Assembly (NCBI GenBank): GCA_029862185.1
Contig: JAOTXX010000018.1
Coordinates: 1-56,352 of the forward strand
DNA: 56,352 nt
Reading direction: 5' to 3'
From: Myxococcales bacterium
Lineage (GTDB): Bacteria > Myxococcota_A > Polyangia > Polyangiales > Houyiibacteriaceae
The notes under the pieces were generated by a model, which saw nothing but the letters and a program-made list of their open reading frames with translations, was not told the DNA's origin and searched no databases. The number at the start of each line of letters is the position of its first letter. The stretch's first letter is position 1. Shown piece after piece: positions 25,117 through 33,585 of the stretch. Position numbers and translations under genes: made by a program.

Positions 25117-27766
25117 CGCAGAGCTGGACTCGGACGTCCGCCTGCAGCTTCTCGGAAGGAAGGCGGCCGGCCTCAGCGAGATGACTGCGCTCGGGATCCC
25201 CGTCCCTCCCGGGTTCACGATCACGAGCGAAGTCGGCCGGGAGTACCGAGCGAGCGGGGCGTTTCCCGATGGCCTCGACGCGGCTGTCGCGTCCGCGCTG
25301 CAGACCGTCGAGAAGCGCCTTGGCAAACGCTTTGGTGACGCGAATCAACCGCTCCTTCTTTCGATCCGCTCGGGGGCCGAGGTCTCGATGCCGGGCATGA
25401 TGGACACCGTCCTCAACATCGGCCTCACCGAGCGCACCCTCAAAGGGCTCGCGGCGGAGCGCGGGGACGAACGCTTTGCACTCGATGCCTACCGGCGCTT
25501 GTTGCAGATGTACGGTTCGGTCGTCCGCGGCATCGGAGCCGACCGCTTCCAGCACCTATTGAGCGATCTCAAGCATGAGCTCGGGCGCCCCCGAATGCTC
25601 GACTCCGAGCTATCCGTCCCGGCCCTCGAGGGGTTGGTCGCCTCGTACCTTTCGGTCATCGAGGAGACCTCGGGGGCGCAGTTCCCACAAGACGCCGAGA
25701 CGCAACTCTGGGACGCGATCGCAGCGGTCTTCGAATCCTGGGAGAACCCGCGCGCGCTTCGATACCGGCGCATGCAAGGGATCGACGACGCCATCGGTAC
25801 CGCATGCACCGTGCAAGCCATGGTCTTCGGCAACACGGGCCCGCGAAGCGGTTCGGGGGTGGCGTTCACCCGCAACCCTTCGAGTGGAGAGCCGCAGCTC
25901 TACGGCGAATTCCTCCCGAACGCCCAGGGCGAGGACGTGGTCGCCGGCATTCGAACGCCCGTGGCGCTCACCGCGACGGCATCGGCGCCGGGCAAAGAGG
26001 CGTCCAGCCTCGAGCTCTCGCTCCCAGACGCCTTCGAATCGATTTCGACATACTGCGCGTCGCTCGAGAGCCACTTCGGCGACATGCAAGACATCGAGTT
26101 CACCATCGAGGATGGTCAGCCGTACTTGCTGCAAACACGTTCGGCGAAGCGAACCGCGCATGCAGCGGTCCGGGTCGCTGTCGACATGGTGAGGGAAGGG
26201 GTGCTCAGCAAGAACGACGCCTTGCTCCGGGTGGATGCGCGTTCGCTCGAACAGCTGCTCCGGGCGCGCCTTCCAGTCGAAGCCGAATTGACTTCCCGGG
26301 GAATCGAACCGCTCGCCATGGGGCTGCCCGCAGGCCCGGGGGCGGCATCGGGCCGCATCGTATTCGACGCCGACGACGCCGTCCGGTGGGCCTCTGAAGG
26401 CCAGGAGGTGATCCTGATTCGGCAGGAGACGAGCGCCGACGACATCCACGGAATGAGGGCCGCCAAGGGCGTCGTCACCGCAGCTGGCGGGATGACTTCG
26501 CACGCTGCGGTCGTCGCCCGTGGGCTTGGGAAGTGTTGCGTGGTGGGCTGCGGAGGGCTGCAGATCAACCTTCGGGATCGAACCGTGAGCCTGGACGGCC
26601 TCGAGACCACCGAGCTGCTGCGCGAAGGCGACATGCTCACCCTCGATGGCTCGACCGGAAGGGTTTTCGTCGGCGCGCTCGACCTCGAGGCGTCGACCAC
26701 CGTCGAAGAGCTCCGCGAGCTGATGGCCTGGGCCGACCAGGTACGCCGCATGCGCGTGTACGCCGAAGCGGACACCCCGCAGGCAGCCCGCGCCGCCCTG
26801 AGCTATGGGGCCGAAGGGGTCGGACTGTGCCGAACCGAGCGCATGTTCTTCGCCAAGGATCGATTGTTTGCGATGCGATGCGCATTGCTAGCGGTCGACA
26901 ACACGCAGCGGAGCGAGTGGCTCTCCAAGCTCGAGCGCGCACAGCGAGAAGACTTCGTCGAGATTTTTCTCGCGATGGACGGGCGACAGGTCACGATTCG
27001 GCTGCTCGACCGGGCGCTCGAAGAGTTTCTTCCGCAAGACGAGCCTTCGCTACAGGCGATTGCCGAGTCGCTCGACATCGAGGTCGAAGAAGCGACCAAG
27101 GCAGCCGCTCGGTATCGAGAGACGAATCCGGGGTTTGGTCACCGCGGGGTGCGTTCAGGGCTGATCGTCCCGGGTCTCTACGACATGCAGCTTCGCGCGA
27201 TGCTTTTCGCCGCACGCGATTGCGTGGAGCAGGGGTTCGCGGTCGACCTCGAGGTTCTGATTCCAATGATCGCGTTCACGTCGGAGGTCGAAGCGCTCCG
27301 CGCGGCCGTCGACCGTGCGCACGGGGAGGTCTTCACCGAGTCGACCGGCGCGTTCCAATGCCGCCTTGGCGCCATGATCGAGGTGCCGCGCGCCTGCCTG
27401 ATCGCTGGAGAGCTCGCGGAGCGCGTTCACTTCTTTTCCTTCGGCGGGAACGACCTGACGCAGACCGCGCTCGGCATCAGCCGGGACGACGCCAGCCGAT
27501 TCCTTCCCGCGTACCGCAACGAGCTCGGCCTCATCGCGGGCGACCCGTTCACTCATCTCGACGAGGAAGTCGCGGCACTCATCCGAATCGCTCTCGAGCG
27601 GGCCAGGGCCGTCCGTCCGGACCTCCGCGCTGGCCTCTGCGGCGACCAGGGTGGCAGCCCCGCCTCCATCGAAATCTGCGAGAAGCTCGGGCTCGACTTC
27701 GTGTCGGCCCCTCTTTCCCAGCTCCCCGGAGCCCGTTTAGCGGCCGCGCAGGCTCGCCTCCGCTAG
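25094..27766 (+). CDS. ppdK: Pyruvate, phosphate dikinase
   Basis: 890 residues from GTG 25094 (VTLLYPLDAELDSD), typical for PPDK, which interconverts pyruvate, ATP and phosphate with PEP, AMP and pyrophosphate. Nucleotide domain: LLLSIRSGAEVSMPGMMDTV and VFGNTGPRSGSGVAFTRNP. The phospho-carrier histidine is H470 in GGMTSHAAVVARG. The PEP domain includes GLCRTERMFF and the C-terminal GGNDLTQTALGISRDD and GLCGDQGGSP with the catalytic Cys. Upstream starts lie within glyS and add nothing conserved. Last gene of the bcp to ppdK run. Confidence 0.96.
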   Translation: MTLLYPLDAELDSDVRLQLLGRKAAGLSEMTALGIPVPPGFTITSEVGREYRASGAFPDGLDAAVASALQTVEKRLGKRFGDANQPLLLSIRSGAEVSMPGMMDTVLNIGLTERTLKGLAAERGDERFALDAYRRLLQMYGSVVRGIGADRFQHLLSDLKHELGRPRMLDSELSVPALEGLVASYLSVIEETSGAQFPQDAETQLWDAIAAVFESWENPRALRYRRMQGIDDAIGTACTVQAMVFGNTGPRSGSGVAFTRNPSSGEPQLYGEFLPNAQGEDVVAGIRTPVALTATASAPGKEASSLELSLPDAFESISTYCASLESHFGDMQDIEFTIEDGQPYLLQTRSAKRTAHAAVRVAVDMVREGVLSKNDALLRVDARSLEQLLRARLPVEAELTSRGIEPLAMGLPAGPGAASGRIVFDADDAVRWASEGQEVILIRQETSADDIHGMRAAKGVVTAAGGMTSHAAVVARGLGKCCVVGCGGLQINLRDRTVSLDGLETTELLREGDMLTLDGSTGRVFVGALDLEASTTVEELRELMAWADQVRRMRVYAEADTPQAARAALSYGAEGVGLCRTERMFFAKDRLFAMRCALLAVDNTQRSEWLSKLERAQREDFVEIFLAMDGRQVTIRLLDRALEEFLPQDEPSLQAIAESLDIEVEEATKAAARYRETNPGFGHRGVRSGLIVPGLYDMQLRAMLFAARDCVEQGFAVDLEVLIPMIAFTSEVEALRAAVDRAHGEVFTESTGAFQCRLGAMIEVPRACLIAGELAERVHFFSFGGNDLTQTALGISRDDASRFLPAYRNELGLIAGDPFTHLDEEVAALIRIALERARAVRPDLRAGLCGDQGGSPASIEICEKLGLDFVSAPLSQLPGARLAAAQARLR

Positions 27767-27806
27767 AAATCCGCCTTAATCTGGGGTTTCCGGCCGAGAG
27801 GGCTTG

Positions 27807-29216
27807 ATGGAAAGGCCAGACCGTGTTGCAATGAACACGGCTGGAATATTACGGCATAGCTGTATGGGCGATAGCACGAGAACCATAGCGGGCCCGATTG
27901 GGGGCGTGAGCGCTTCGGGGCCGACTCGAGTGGCCGAACGGCTGCTCGGTCAGACGATCGACCAGCGCTACCGCGTCGACGCCCTGCTCGGCGAAGGGGG
28001 CATGGGCCTCGTGTACCGGGTCACCCATGCGCGCCTGAACAAGACGCTCGCGATGAAGGTCGTTCGCCAGGAGAACACGCGCGACCCTGAGGTATTGGCG
28101 AGATTCCGGCGCGAAGCCGAAAGCGCCTCCAACATCGGGAACCAACACATCATCGACGTCAGCGACTTCGGCGAGCTCACGGACGGTTCGACCTATTTCA
28201 TCATGGAGTTCCTCGATGGGCTCGACCTCATCGAGGCAATCAACCGCGTCGACCGCATGCCCGAGGAGCGTGCGCTTCACATCGCGATCCAGGTCTGCCG
28301 CGCTCTCGGTGCAGCCCACGAGGCGGGAATTACTCATCGCGATCTCAAACCAGAGAATGTATTTCTGATTCGTCGCGACGACGAGGAAGACTTCGTCAAG
28401 GTCCTCGACTTTGGCATCGCGAAGGTCGGCCACGGCCCCAATCGGCTCACCCGCGCCGGCGAGGTGCTCGGCACGCCGCACTACATGTCGCCCGAGCAAT
28501 GTGAAGGCGAGGGCGTGGATCACCGAACCGACATCTACGCGCTTGGGGTCTTGCTCTACGAGATGTTGACGGGTCACGTTCCACACGACGCGGACACGAT
28601 GATGGGCATTCTTACTAAGCACATCTACGAAGAACCCATCCCGCCGAGGGTGCGGGTGCCCCATGTCTCCGAGGAGCTGGAGACGCTGGTCATGCGCTGC
28701 CTCGAGAAACAACCTGAGCGTCGCTATCAAACGATGCACGAGGTGCTGAGTGACCTCGAGCTCGTCAAGGCGGGCCTCCAACCCGTGGGTCCGGATACCT
28801 GGACGCTTCCGCCAACCCGGCCGCCGCGTCCCTGGCGCCGTACCGCATCTCCGGTTTACCTTGGCGGCCTTGCCATCGCGTTCCTGGTTCTCCTCGGGAC
28901 AATTGCCGCAGGAACGTTTCGCAAGCCCGAGCCCGAAGCGGCGGAGACCGGAACGAACCAAGCTGCACCGGAGCCAGGCGGGTCGGCCGTCAGCGCGACC
29001 CAACCGGCGCCACTGCTCCCGCCGCCCTTGCTCTCTCCCTTGATCGGGGAGGATGCGGGTCCCGAGCCGCGCGGAACGGACGCACTCGCCTCGGCGTCCG
29101 ATGCAGGCGCGGCCCAAGCGCCGAAAGCCCGCAACAAGCCCGTTCGTCGCAAACCGCGACGCCGGCCCAAACCAGCGCCCGAGCGCGATCGGTCCATCCT
29201 CGATCCGTGGAACTGA
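27807..29216 (+). CDS. Transmembrane serine/threonine protein kinase (Hanks type)
   Basis: 469 residues from ATG 27807, which has GAGAGG six bases upstream; ATG 27864 is an alternative. Kinase domain about 54-320: Gly loop LGEGGMGLVY (61-70), catalytic Lys84, HRDLKPEN (177-184), DFG (201-203) and GTPHYMSPEQ. A membrane helix lies at about 348-370 (YLGGLAIAFLVLLGTIAAGTF). The remaining 100 residues are Pro/Ala-rich and end in a very basic segment. The architecture is cytoplasmic kinase with a short outside tail. Two large exported lipoproteins follow downstream. Confidence 0.92.
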   Translation: MERPDRVAMNTAGILRHSCMGDSTRTIAGPIGGVSASGPTRVAERLLGQTIDQRYRVDALLGEGGMGLVYRVTHARLNKTLAMKVVRQENTRDPEVLARFRREAESASNIGNQHIIDVSDFGELTDGSTYFIMEFLDGLDLIEAINRVDRMPEERALHIAIQVCRALGAAHEAGITHRDLKPENVFLIRRDDEEDFVKVLDFGIAKVGHGPNRLTRAGEVLGTPHYMSPEQCEGEGVDHRTDIYALGVLLYEMLTGHVPHDADTMMGILTKHIYEEPIPPRVRVPHVSEELETLVMRCLEKQPERRYQTMHEVLSDLELVKAGLQPVGPDTWTLPPTRPPRPWRRTASPVYLGGLAIAFLVLLGTIAAGTFRKPEPEAAETGTNQAAPEPGGSAVSATQPAPLLPPPLLSPLIGEDAGPEPRGTDALASASDAGAAQAPKARNKPVRRKPRRRPKPAPERDRSILDPWN

Positions 29217-29269
29217 GCGCCTCCGCTGCCAGTTGCCACGGCTAGGGCGAACGGCTAGGGTGCCGCCGC

Positions 29270-30835
29270 ATGCGGCCCGGATTCGGCCCATGGAGCGAGT
29301 TTGTCGGGTTCGCTCTGGGGTTCTTGCTTATGTTTGGATCGGTCTCGACCGGCTGTGCCAGGACAACGGGCGAGGATTTGCCCGCGGGCTTGATGTCCTT
29401 TCCCATCGCGATCGAGCTCTCGGTCGACGAGGACGCCGAGGGAAACCCCAAGTACCTCTACGTCACGAGCTCGAATTTCGCGCTTCAATGGAACTCCGGG
29501 AACGTCCAATCCTACGACCTCGATAAGGCGGTCGAGGCCATTCAAACGGGCTGCATGGGCGCCGGGGTTGCCAACGCCTGCTTGCAAGCCGATTTCGAAG
29601 GCAACATCAACGAGCCAGCCTGCGTCTGCGACCCGGTAAACGACGACGACTGCACGCCGATTCCGCCGGACCGCTGCTCGGTCGTGCCCGCGAATCTCCG
29701 ATTCCGCGACCCTGGGGCGGCGCTGAGGCTCATCCCCGTCGAAGGGCTGATTCGAGGCGAGGTGTCGATCGGCTCCTTCTCCGACGGCATGGGGCTTTCG
29801 ACCGATGGGAGGCGCATCTACGTTCCCGTGCGAAGCGATGCCAACTTGACCTTCATCGATGTGGATGAGGAAGGGCAGCTCCGCTGCGGTGGTGAGTTCG
29901 GCCAGCTGCATACCTGCTCGAGCACGTACCGGACGGGAAGCGCGGAGCTGGTGAATCCTACGCTCGATCTCAGCCTGCCCGCGGACCCGGTCGATGTCTA
30001 CGTCGGCGACCTGGCAGCGGACTTTGCGACCGAACCGGATGATCCGGTCTTCCGTGGCGATTACATCCTGATGGCGCACCGCGAGGGCCGGGCAAGCATG
30101 TTCTTCGACCAGTTCCGCCCCGGCGGCCCCGAGCCACAGAAACGCCCCCGCCTCGCCGCGACCATTGACGACCTGGCACCCGAGCAGGTGACCATTACCT
30201 ATGAGCCTGGCGCCAAGCGAGCCTGGATTCCGAGCGCCGAAGTCCCAGCGATCATCCGCCTCGGCATCGGCATCGACGGGGACCCGACGCAAAGCTATCT
30301 ATTCGACGCTGGCCTGCTCTTCGTGTCCGGGCTCGATACGGGCACGAGCAATCGGGACATCCGATTCGATCCGCGCCCGGGGCGAAACCTCGCCTACATC
30401 GTCTCGCGATCGCCGGAAGCCCTGGTCGTTGCCCGAAGCGATGTCGCCGGCGGAGACCTCAACATGATCGCTCAAATCCCGACCTGCGGGGATCCTTCGC
30501 GCGTTCAAATCGCCGAGGTCCCGGCGCGGGGCGACACCGTAGTCCTCGCGTTTGTGAGCTGTTTCCTTTCGCGCAACGTCCAAGTCATCGATACCGACTT
30601 GTTTCAGGGGCTCACGATCTTGACCAACATCAGCGGCGCCTTCGAGTTCGTCATCGATGCGCCGCGCCGTCTCATGTACGTCGCCGACTTCAGCACCTCG
30701 GTGATCCGTGTGGCCGATCTGCAGCCCATCCTCGACTGTTTGGAGTCGACGAGCGCCGATCAGTCCAAGGAGTGTGCGCCGAAGCTCATTGGCCTGGTCG
30801 GCCTGCCTCAACCGGTATCGGAGCTGCCGCGATGA
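29270..30835 (+). CDS. Exported lipoprotein, beta-propeller-like
   Basis: 521 residues. N-terminal signal with lipobox-like VSTGC (Cys29). The body has repeating strands of the form SxDGRRIYVPVRSDANLTFIDV, RYPxx-like turns and NLAYIVSRSPEALVVARSD, which recall YncE/YVTN-type beta-propeller proteins. Several Cys pairs (CVCDPVNDDDC) suggest disulphides outside the cytoplasm. Its stop overlaps the ATG of the next lipoprotein, so the pair is translationally coupled and probably forms a complex at the outer membrane. No enzymatic motif was found. Confidence 0.7.
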   Translation: MRPGFGPWSEFVGFALGFLLMFGSVSTGCARTTGEDLPAGLMSFPIAIELSVDEDAEGNPKYLYVTSSNFALQWNSGNVQSYDLDKAVEAIQTGCMGAGVANACLQADFEGNINEPACVCDPVNDDDCTPIPPDRCSVVPANLRFRDPGAALRLIPVEGLIRGEVSIGSFSDGMGLSTDGRRIYVPVRSDANLTFIDVDEEGQLRCGGEFGQLHTCSSTYRTGSAELVNPTLDLSLPADPVDVYVGDLAADFATEPDDPVFRGDYILMAHREGRASMFFDQFRPGGPEPQKRPRLAATIDDLAPEQVTITYEPGAKRAWIPSAEVPAIIRLGIGIDGDPTQSYLFDAGLLFVSGLDTGTSNRDIRFDPRPGRNLAYIVSRSPEALVVARSDVAGGDLNMIAQIPTCGDPSRVQIAEVPARGDTVVLAFVSCFLSRNVQVIDTDLFQGLTILTNISGAFEFVIDAPRRLMYVADFSTSVIRVADLQPILDCLESTSADQSKECAPKLIGLVGLPQPVSELPR

Positions 30836-33576
30836 CACGCATTTTCGTGACTTCGCTCGCGGCCTGCGCGCTCCTCGTCTCATCGTGCAGGAGCGGGGCG
30901 ACTAACGTCGTCCTCTCGTCCTTGAATCGCTCCGCAAAGCTCCAGTTTCTGTGCGCCGACATCGAGGTGATCAGCGGAAACAAGTTCGTTTTGAAAGCGC
31001 TGCTGCCATCCGGGCTCTGCGACGGGGAGACCGTCGTAGCTCCCGAGATCGTCCCTCAGTTCCTCGGCGCAGTGACCCAGATCCAAAGTGGGGAGGTCGC
31101 CGTCGTCAACTTCACGCGAGGGATCATCGCCAACACGAGCCCCACGATACCCGGGGTGACCGCGGTCACTGTGGACGAGCAACCGACGGGCATCCAAATC
31201 TCGCCCTTCCAGCCCGACTACACCTTTGTGACCAGCTTCAGCGCGAAGAGCCTTCAAGCCATACCAACCGAGGCGCTCATCCAGGGGAGCACGGACCTAC
31301 CGACGCCCGAGCCGCAGCGCTTCGACGCAGGGCCCACCGACCTGGTCTTGCATGAGCGCGCGCTGAGCGTTCTCAAAACGAACGAGGCCGGCCAGGTCAC
31401 CGGCGCCGAATCGGCCGTGTTCTACCGCTACCTCTACGCGGCCATCCCGGAGCTCGGTGCGGTGGCTCAGGTCCAAGTGATCATCAACCCGGTCTCAGGC
31501 GCGCAGTTCCTCTTGCCGCCCGTTCTGCTGCCACTCGACACCATGGGTTGCCCGGTCGACCAAATCCTACCACCGGACTCCGACGGCAACGACTACAACC
31601 GGATTTGCCCACAGGACGTCATGGACCCCAACAACCCGGAGTCTCGGGTCATCAAGACCGTCACCACGACGCGACCTTGCTCCGAGGGCCCGTACACCGG
31701 CCCGCGCCCCGTCGCGCTGACCATCGATCGCGGCGTGGAACCGGGCACCGGGTTTCCGTCGGGCACAGGCGACGATAGCGACGATGTCTTGCTCGTCGCG
31801 GACGCCAATCAGCCGTTGATCCATCGCTTCGCGCTCGGCTCAGACGGCGCGACGCGCTTGGATCCGATCATCACCGGAACACCGACGTCCGAAATCGACG
31901 TGACCCCGTTGGTGCCGGCCAGCTCCGCACGCGACGACCAAGCAGCGACCCAACGCTACCTCTACGCCGTGAGCGCCATCGACAGCAGCCTCCTGGTGGT
32001 CAACTACACCGAGGACCCTGCGGGAACGCCTGAGGAAGAAAAGACCTTTGGCGCCGTGCTCCCGGTCCTCGCCGGAGTCTCGGCGCGGGCAAACGAAGAG
32101 AACGTCGAATCCCGCGATCGCGTTCGCTTTGCGTTTTCAAACGTCCGCGCGATCGAAGTGGTCACACCGTCTTACGATCTCGAGGACGACCCGAACGGAA
32201 CCGGCATGCAAGTGCCCCTCGCCGACATCTGCGACCCTGGGGGGAGCGAGTCAGCCCAGGGCCAGAGCGCGAACAACATGCGAGGGGTCTTTTTGGCGGT
32301 GAGCCTCTCGGACGGGACCATGTTTTTCCTCGACATCTACGATTTGAACGCGCCGTGCAGGGGCGGGTCGGGTCCCACCGCCTGCACGCCTTTTGAAACG
32401 GGCGCGGACCGTCTGGCGAGTATCCGTCGGCACCGGGAGCGATTCCGGTTCACGCCCTCGACGGCCACCGTCGTTACCATCGACGGCAGCCCATCGTTTC
32501 AGTTCAATTCGGCGCCCGGGAGGCTAGATGAAACGACAGGAACCGCGCAGAGCTCGGACGGCCCAGGGCTAGAGTTCATCAGCTGCCCGCCCGAGACGAG
32601 CATCGACACCGAGGGCATGACCCGCGTCGGGTCTTCGATGATCAACGTCTTCGGCGCGCCCTCGACTGGGTCTGCGGCCGATGGGCTGATCTGCGCATCG
32701 TCGCAGGTTTGGAGCAGCTTCCCGCAGGGTTGGGATGCACGCTGGCAAGGCCTGATCCCCAATTCCGAGGGGGGTCTCGGGCTCTTTGCAGACGAGAATC
32801 TCAGCGGCACCGAACAGGGCAACTGGTTCCAAGCAGGCGACGTGCCCTTCTGCCGGGTCGGCGTGCTGGGCCCACAGCCGGCCGACGCCGCGCTCGTCGA
32901 ATCCTATGTTGGAGACCGGCTCGTCATTACGGGCGAGCTGCCACCGAGCACCCGCGACGACACCGATTGCGAGGACTTCCAAGACCTGGTGGACGACCTC
33001 AACGAACGTCAGGTCTGGTTCCCGATCCTCCGGGCGTTCAACGATGAGCTCGAGATTGGGGAGTCGACAAACACCAACAGGTACACCCTCGCCGAAGTGC
33101 GAGCCTGCTTCCCGGAGTTCACGCAATACCAAATCCACACGCAGCAGGCGTACACCGTGACCGGTACGGTATCGGGTTTCATCAACCGGGTCATTCCCGC
33201 CCAGAACGATGAGTGCGTCCTAGACCCGAGTCGACCGGTCGACCTACCAACGGACGACGACGAATTCGTGGATGTGGACACCTATCTCTCGGGGCGTGCC
33301 TTCGCGAACAAACAGTACATCAATCCCCTGGTGAGCTTTGAGATCGGCCCATTTCCGCCCGATGCAGGTGATCCGATCCCGGATGCCACCGTTCTAAATT
33401 TCAGCATCAGCAATCAGTTCGGGAGGCTGGCCCTCGACACCAGCGCAGGGCTCATTTCGCTGCCCGCCTCGATGCTCTTTGCCCCGCAGCAAGACCAGCT
33501 CTACTTCGTGGACTTGGAAGCCGGGATTCGGCGCATCGTCTTTTCTCCGCTTAACATCGTCCAGACTTTTGAGTAG
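30832..33576 (+). CDS. Large exported lipoprotein of unknown function
   Basis: 914 residues from ATG 30832 (MTRIFVTSLAACALLVSSC), lipobox VSSC with Cys19. The mature part is acidic, Pro/Thr/Asp-rich and beta-like, with segments such as VLLVADANQPLIHRFALGSD and RYLYAVSAIDSSLLVVNYTE that resemble propeller blades, like the gene before it. Many Cys residues occur in pairs (CPVDQILPP...CPQDVMD). ATGA overlap with the upstream lipoprotein. mutS starts nine bases after its stop. No catalytic motif was recognised; a structural or binding role at the cell surface is the best guess. Confidence 0.68.
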   Translation: MTRIFVTSLAACALLVSSCRSGATNVVLSSLNRSAKLQFLCADIEVISGNKFVLKALLPSGLCDGETVVAPEIVPQFLGAVTQIQSGEVAVVNFTRGIIANTSPTIPGVTAVTVDEQPTGIQISPFQPDYTFVTSFSAKSLQAIPTEALIQGSTDLPTPEPQRFDAGPTDLVLHERALSVLKTNEAGQVTGAESAVFYRYLYAAIPELGAVAQVQVIINPVSGAQFLLPPVLLPLDTMGCPVDQILPPDSDGNDYNRICPQDVMDPNNPESRVIKTVTTTRPCSEGPYTGPRPVALTIDRGVEPGTGFPSGTGDDSDDVLLVADANQPLIHRFALGSDGATRLDPIITGTPTSEIDVTPLVPASSARDDQAATQRYLYAVSAIDSSLLVVNYTEDPAGTPEEEKTFGAVLPVLAGVSARANEENVESRDRVRFAFSNVRAIEVVTPSYDLEDDPNGTGMQVPLADICDPGGSESAQGQSANNMRGVFLAVSLSDGTMFFLDIYDLNAPCRGGSGPTACTPFETGADRLASIRRHRERFRFTPSTATVVTIDGSPSFQFNSAPGRLDETTGTAQSSDGPGLEFISCPPETSIDTEGMTRVGSSMINVFGAPSTGSAADGLICASSQVWSSFPQGWDARWQGLIPNSEGGLGLFADENLSGTEQGNWFQAGDVPFCRVGVLGPQPADAALVESYVGDRLVITGELPPSTRDDTDCEDFQDLVDDLNERQVWFPILRAFNDELEIGESTNTNRYTLAEVRACFPEFTQYQIHTQQAYTVTGTVSGFINRVIPAQNDECVLDPSRPVDLPTDDDEFVDVDTYLSGRAFANKQYINPLVSFEIGPFPPDAGDPIPDATVLNFSISNQFGRLALDTSAGLISLPASMLFAPQQDQLYFVDLEAGIRRIVFSPLNIVQTFE

Positions 33577-33585
33577 ACCCGATTC

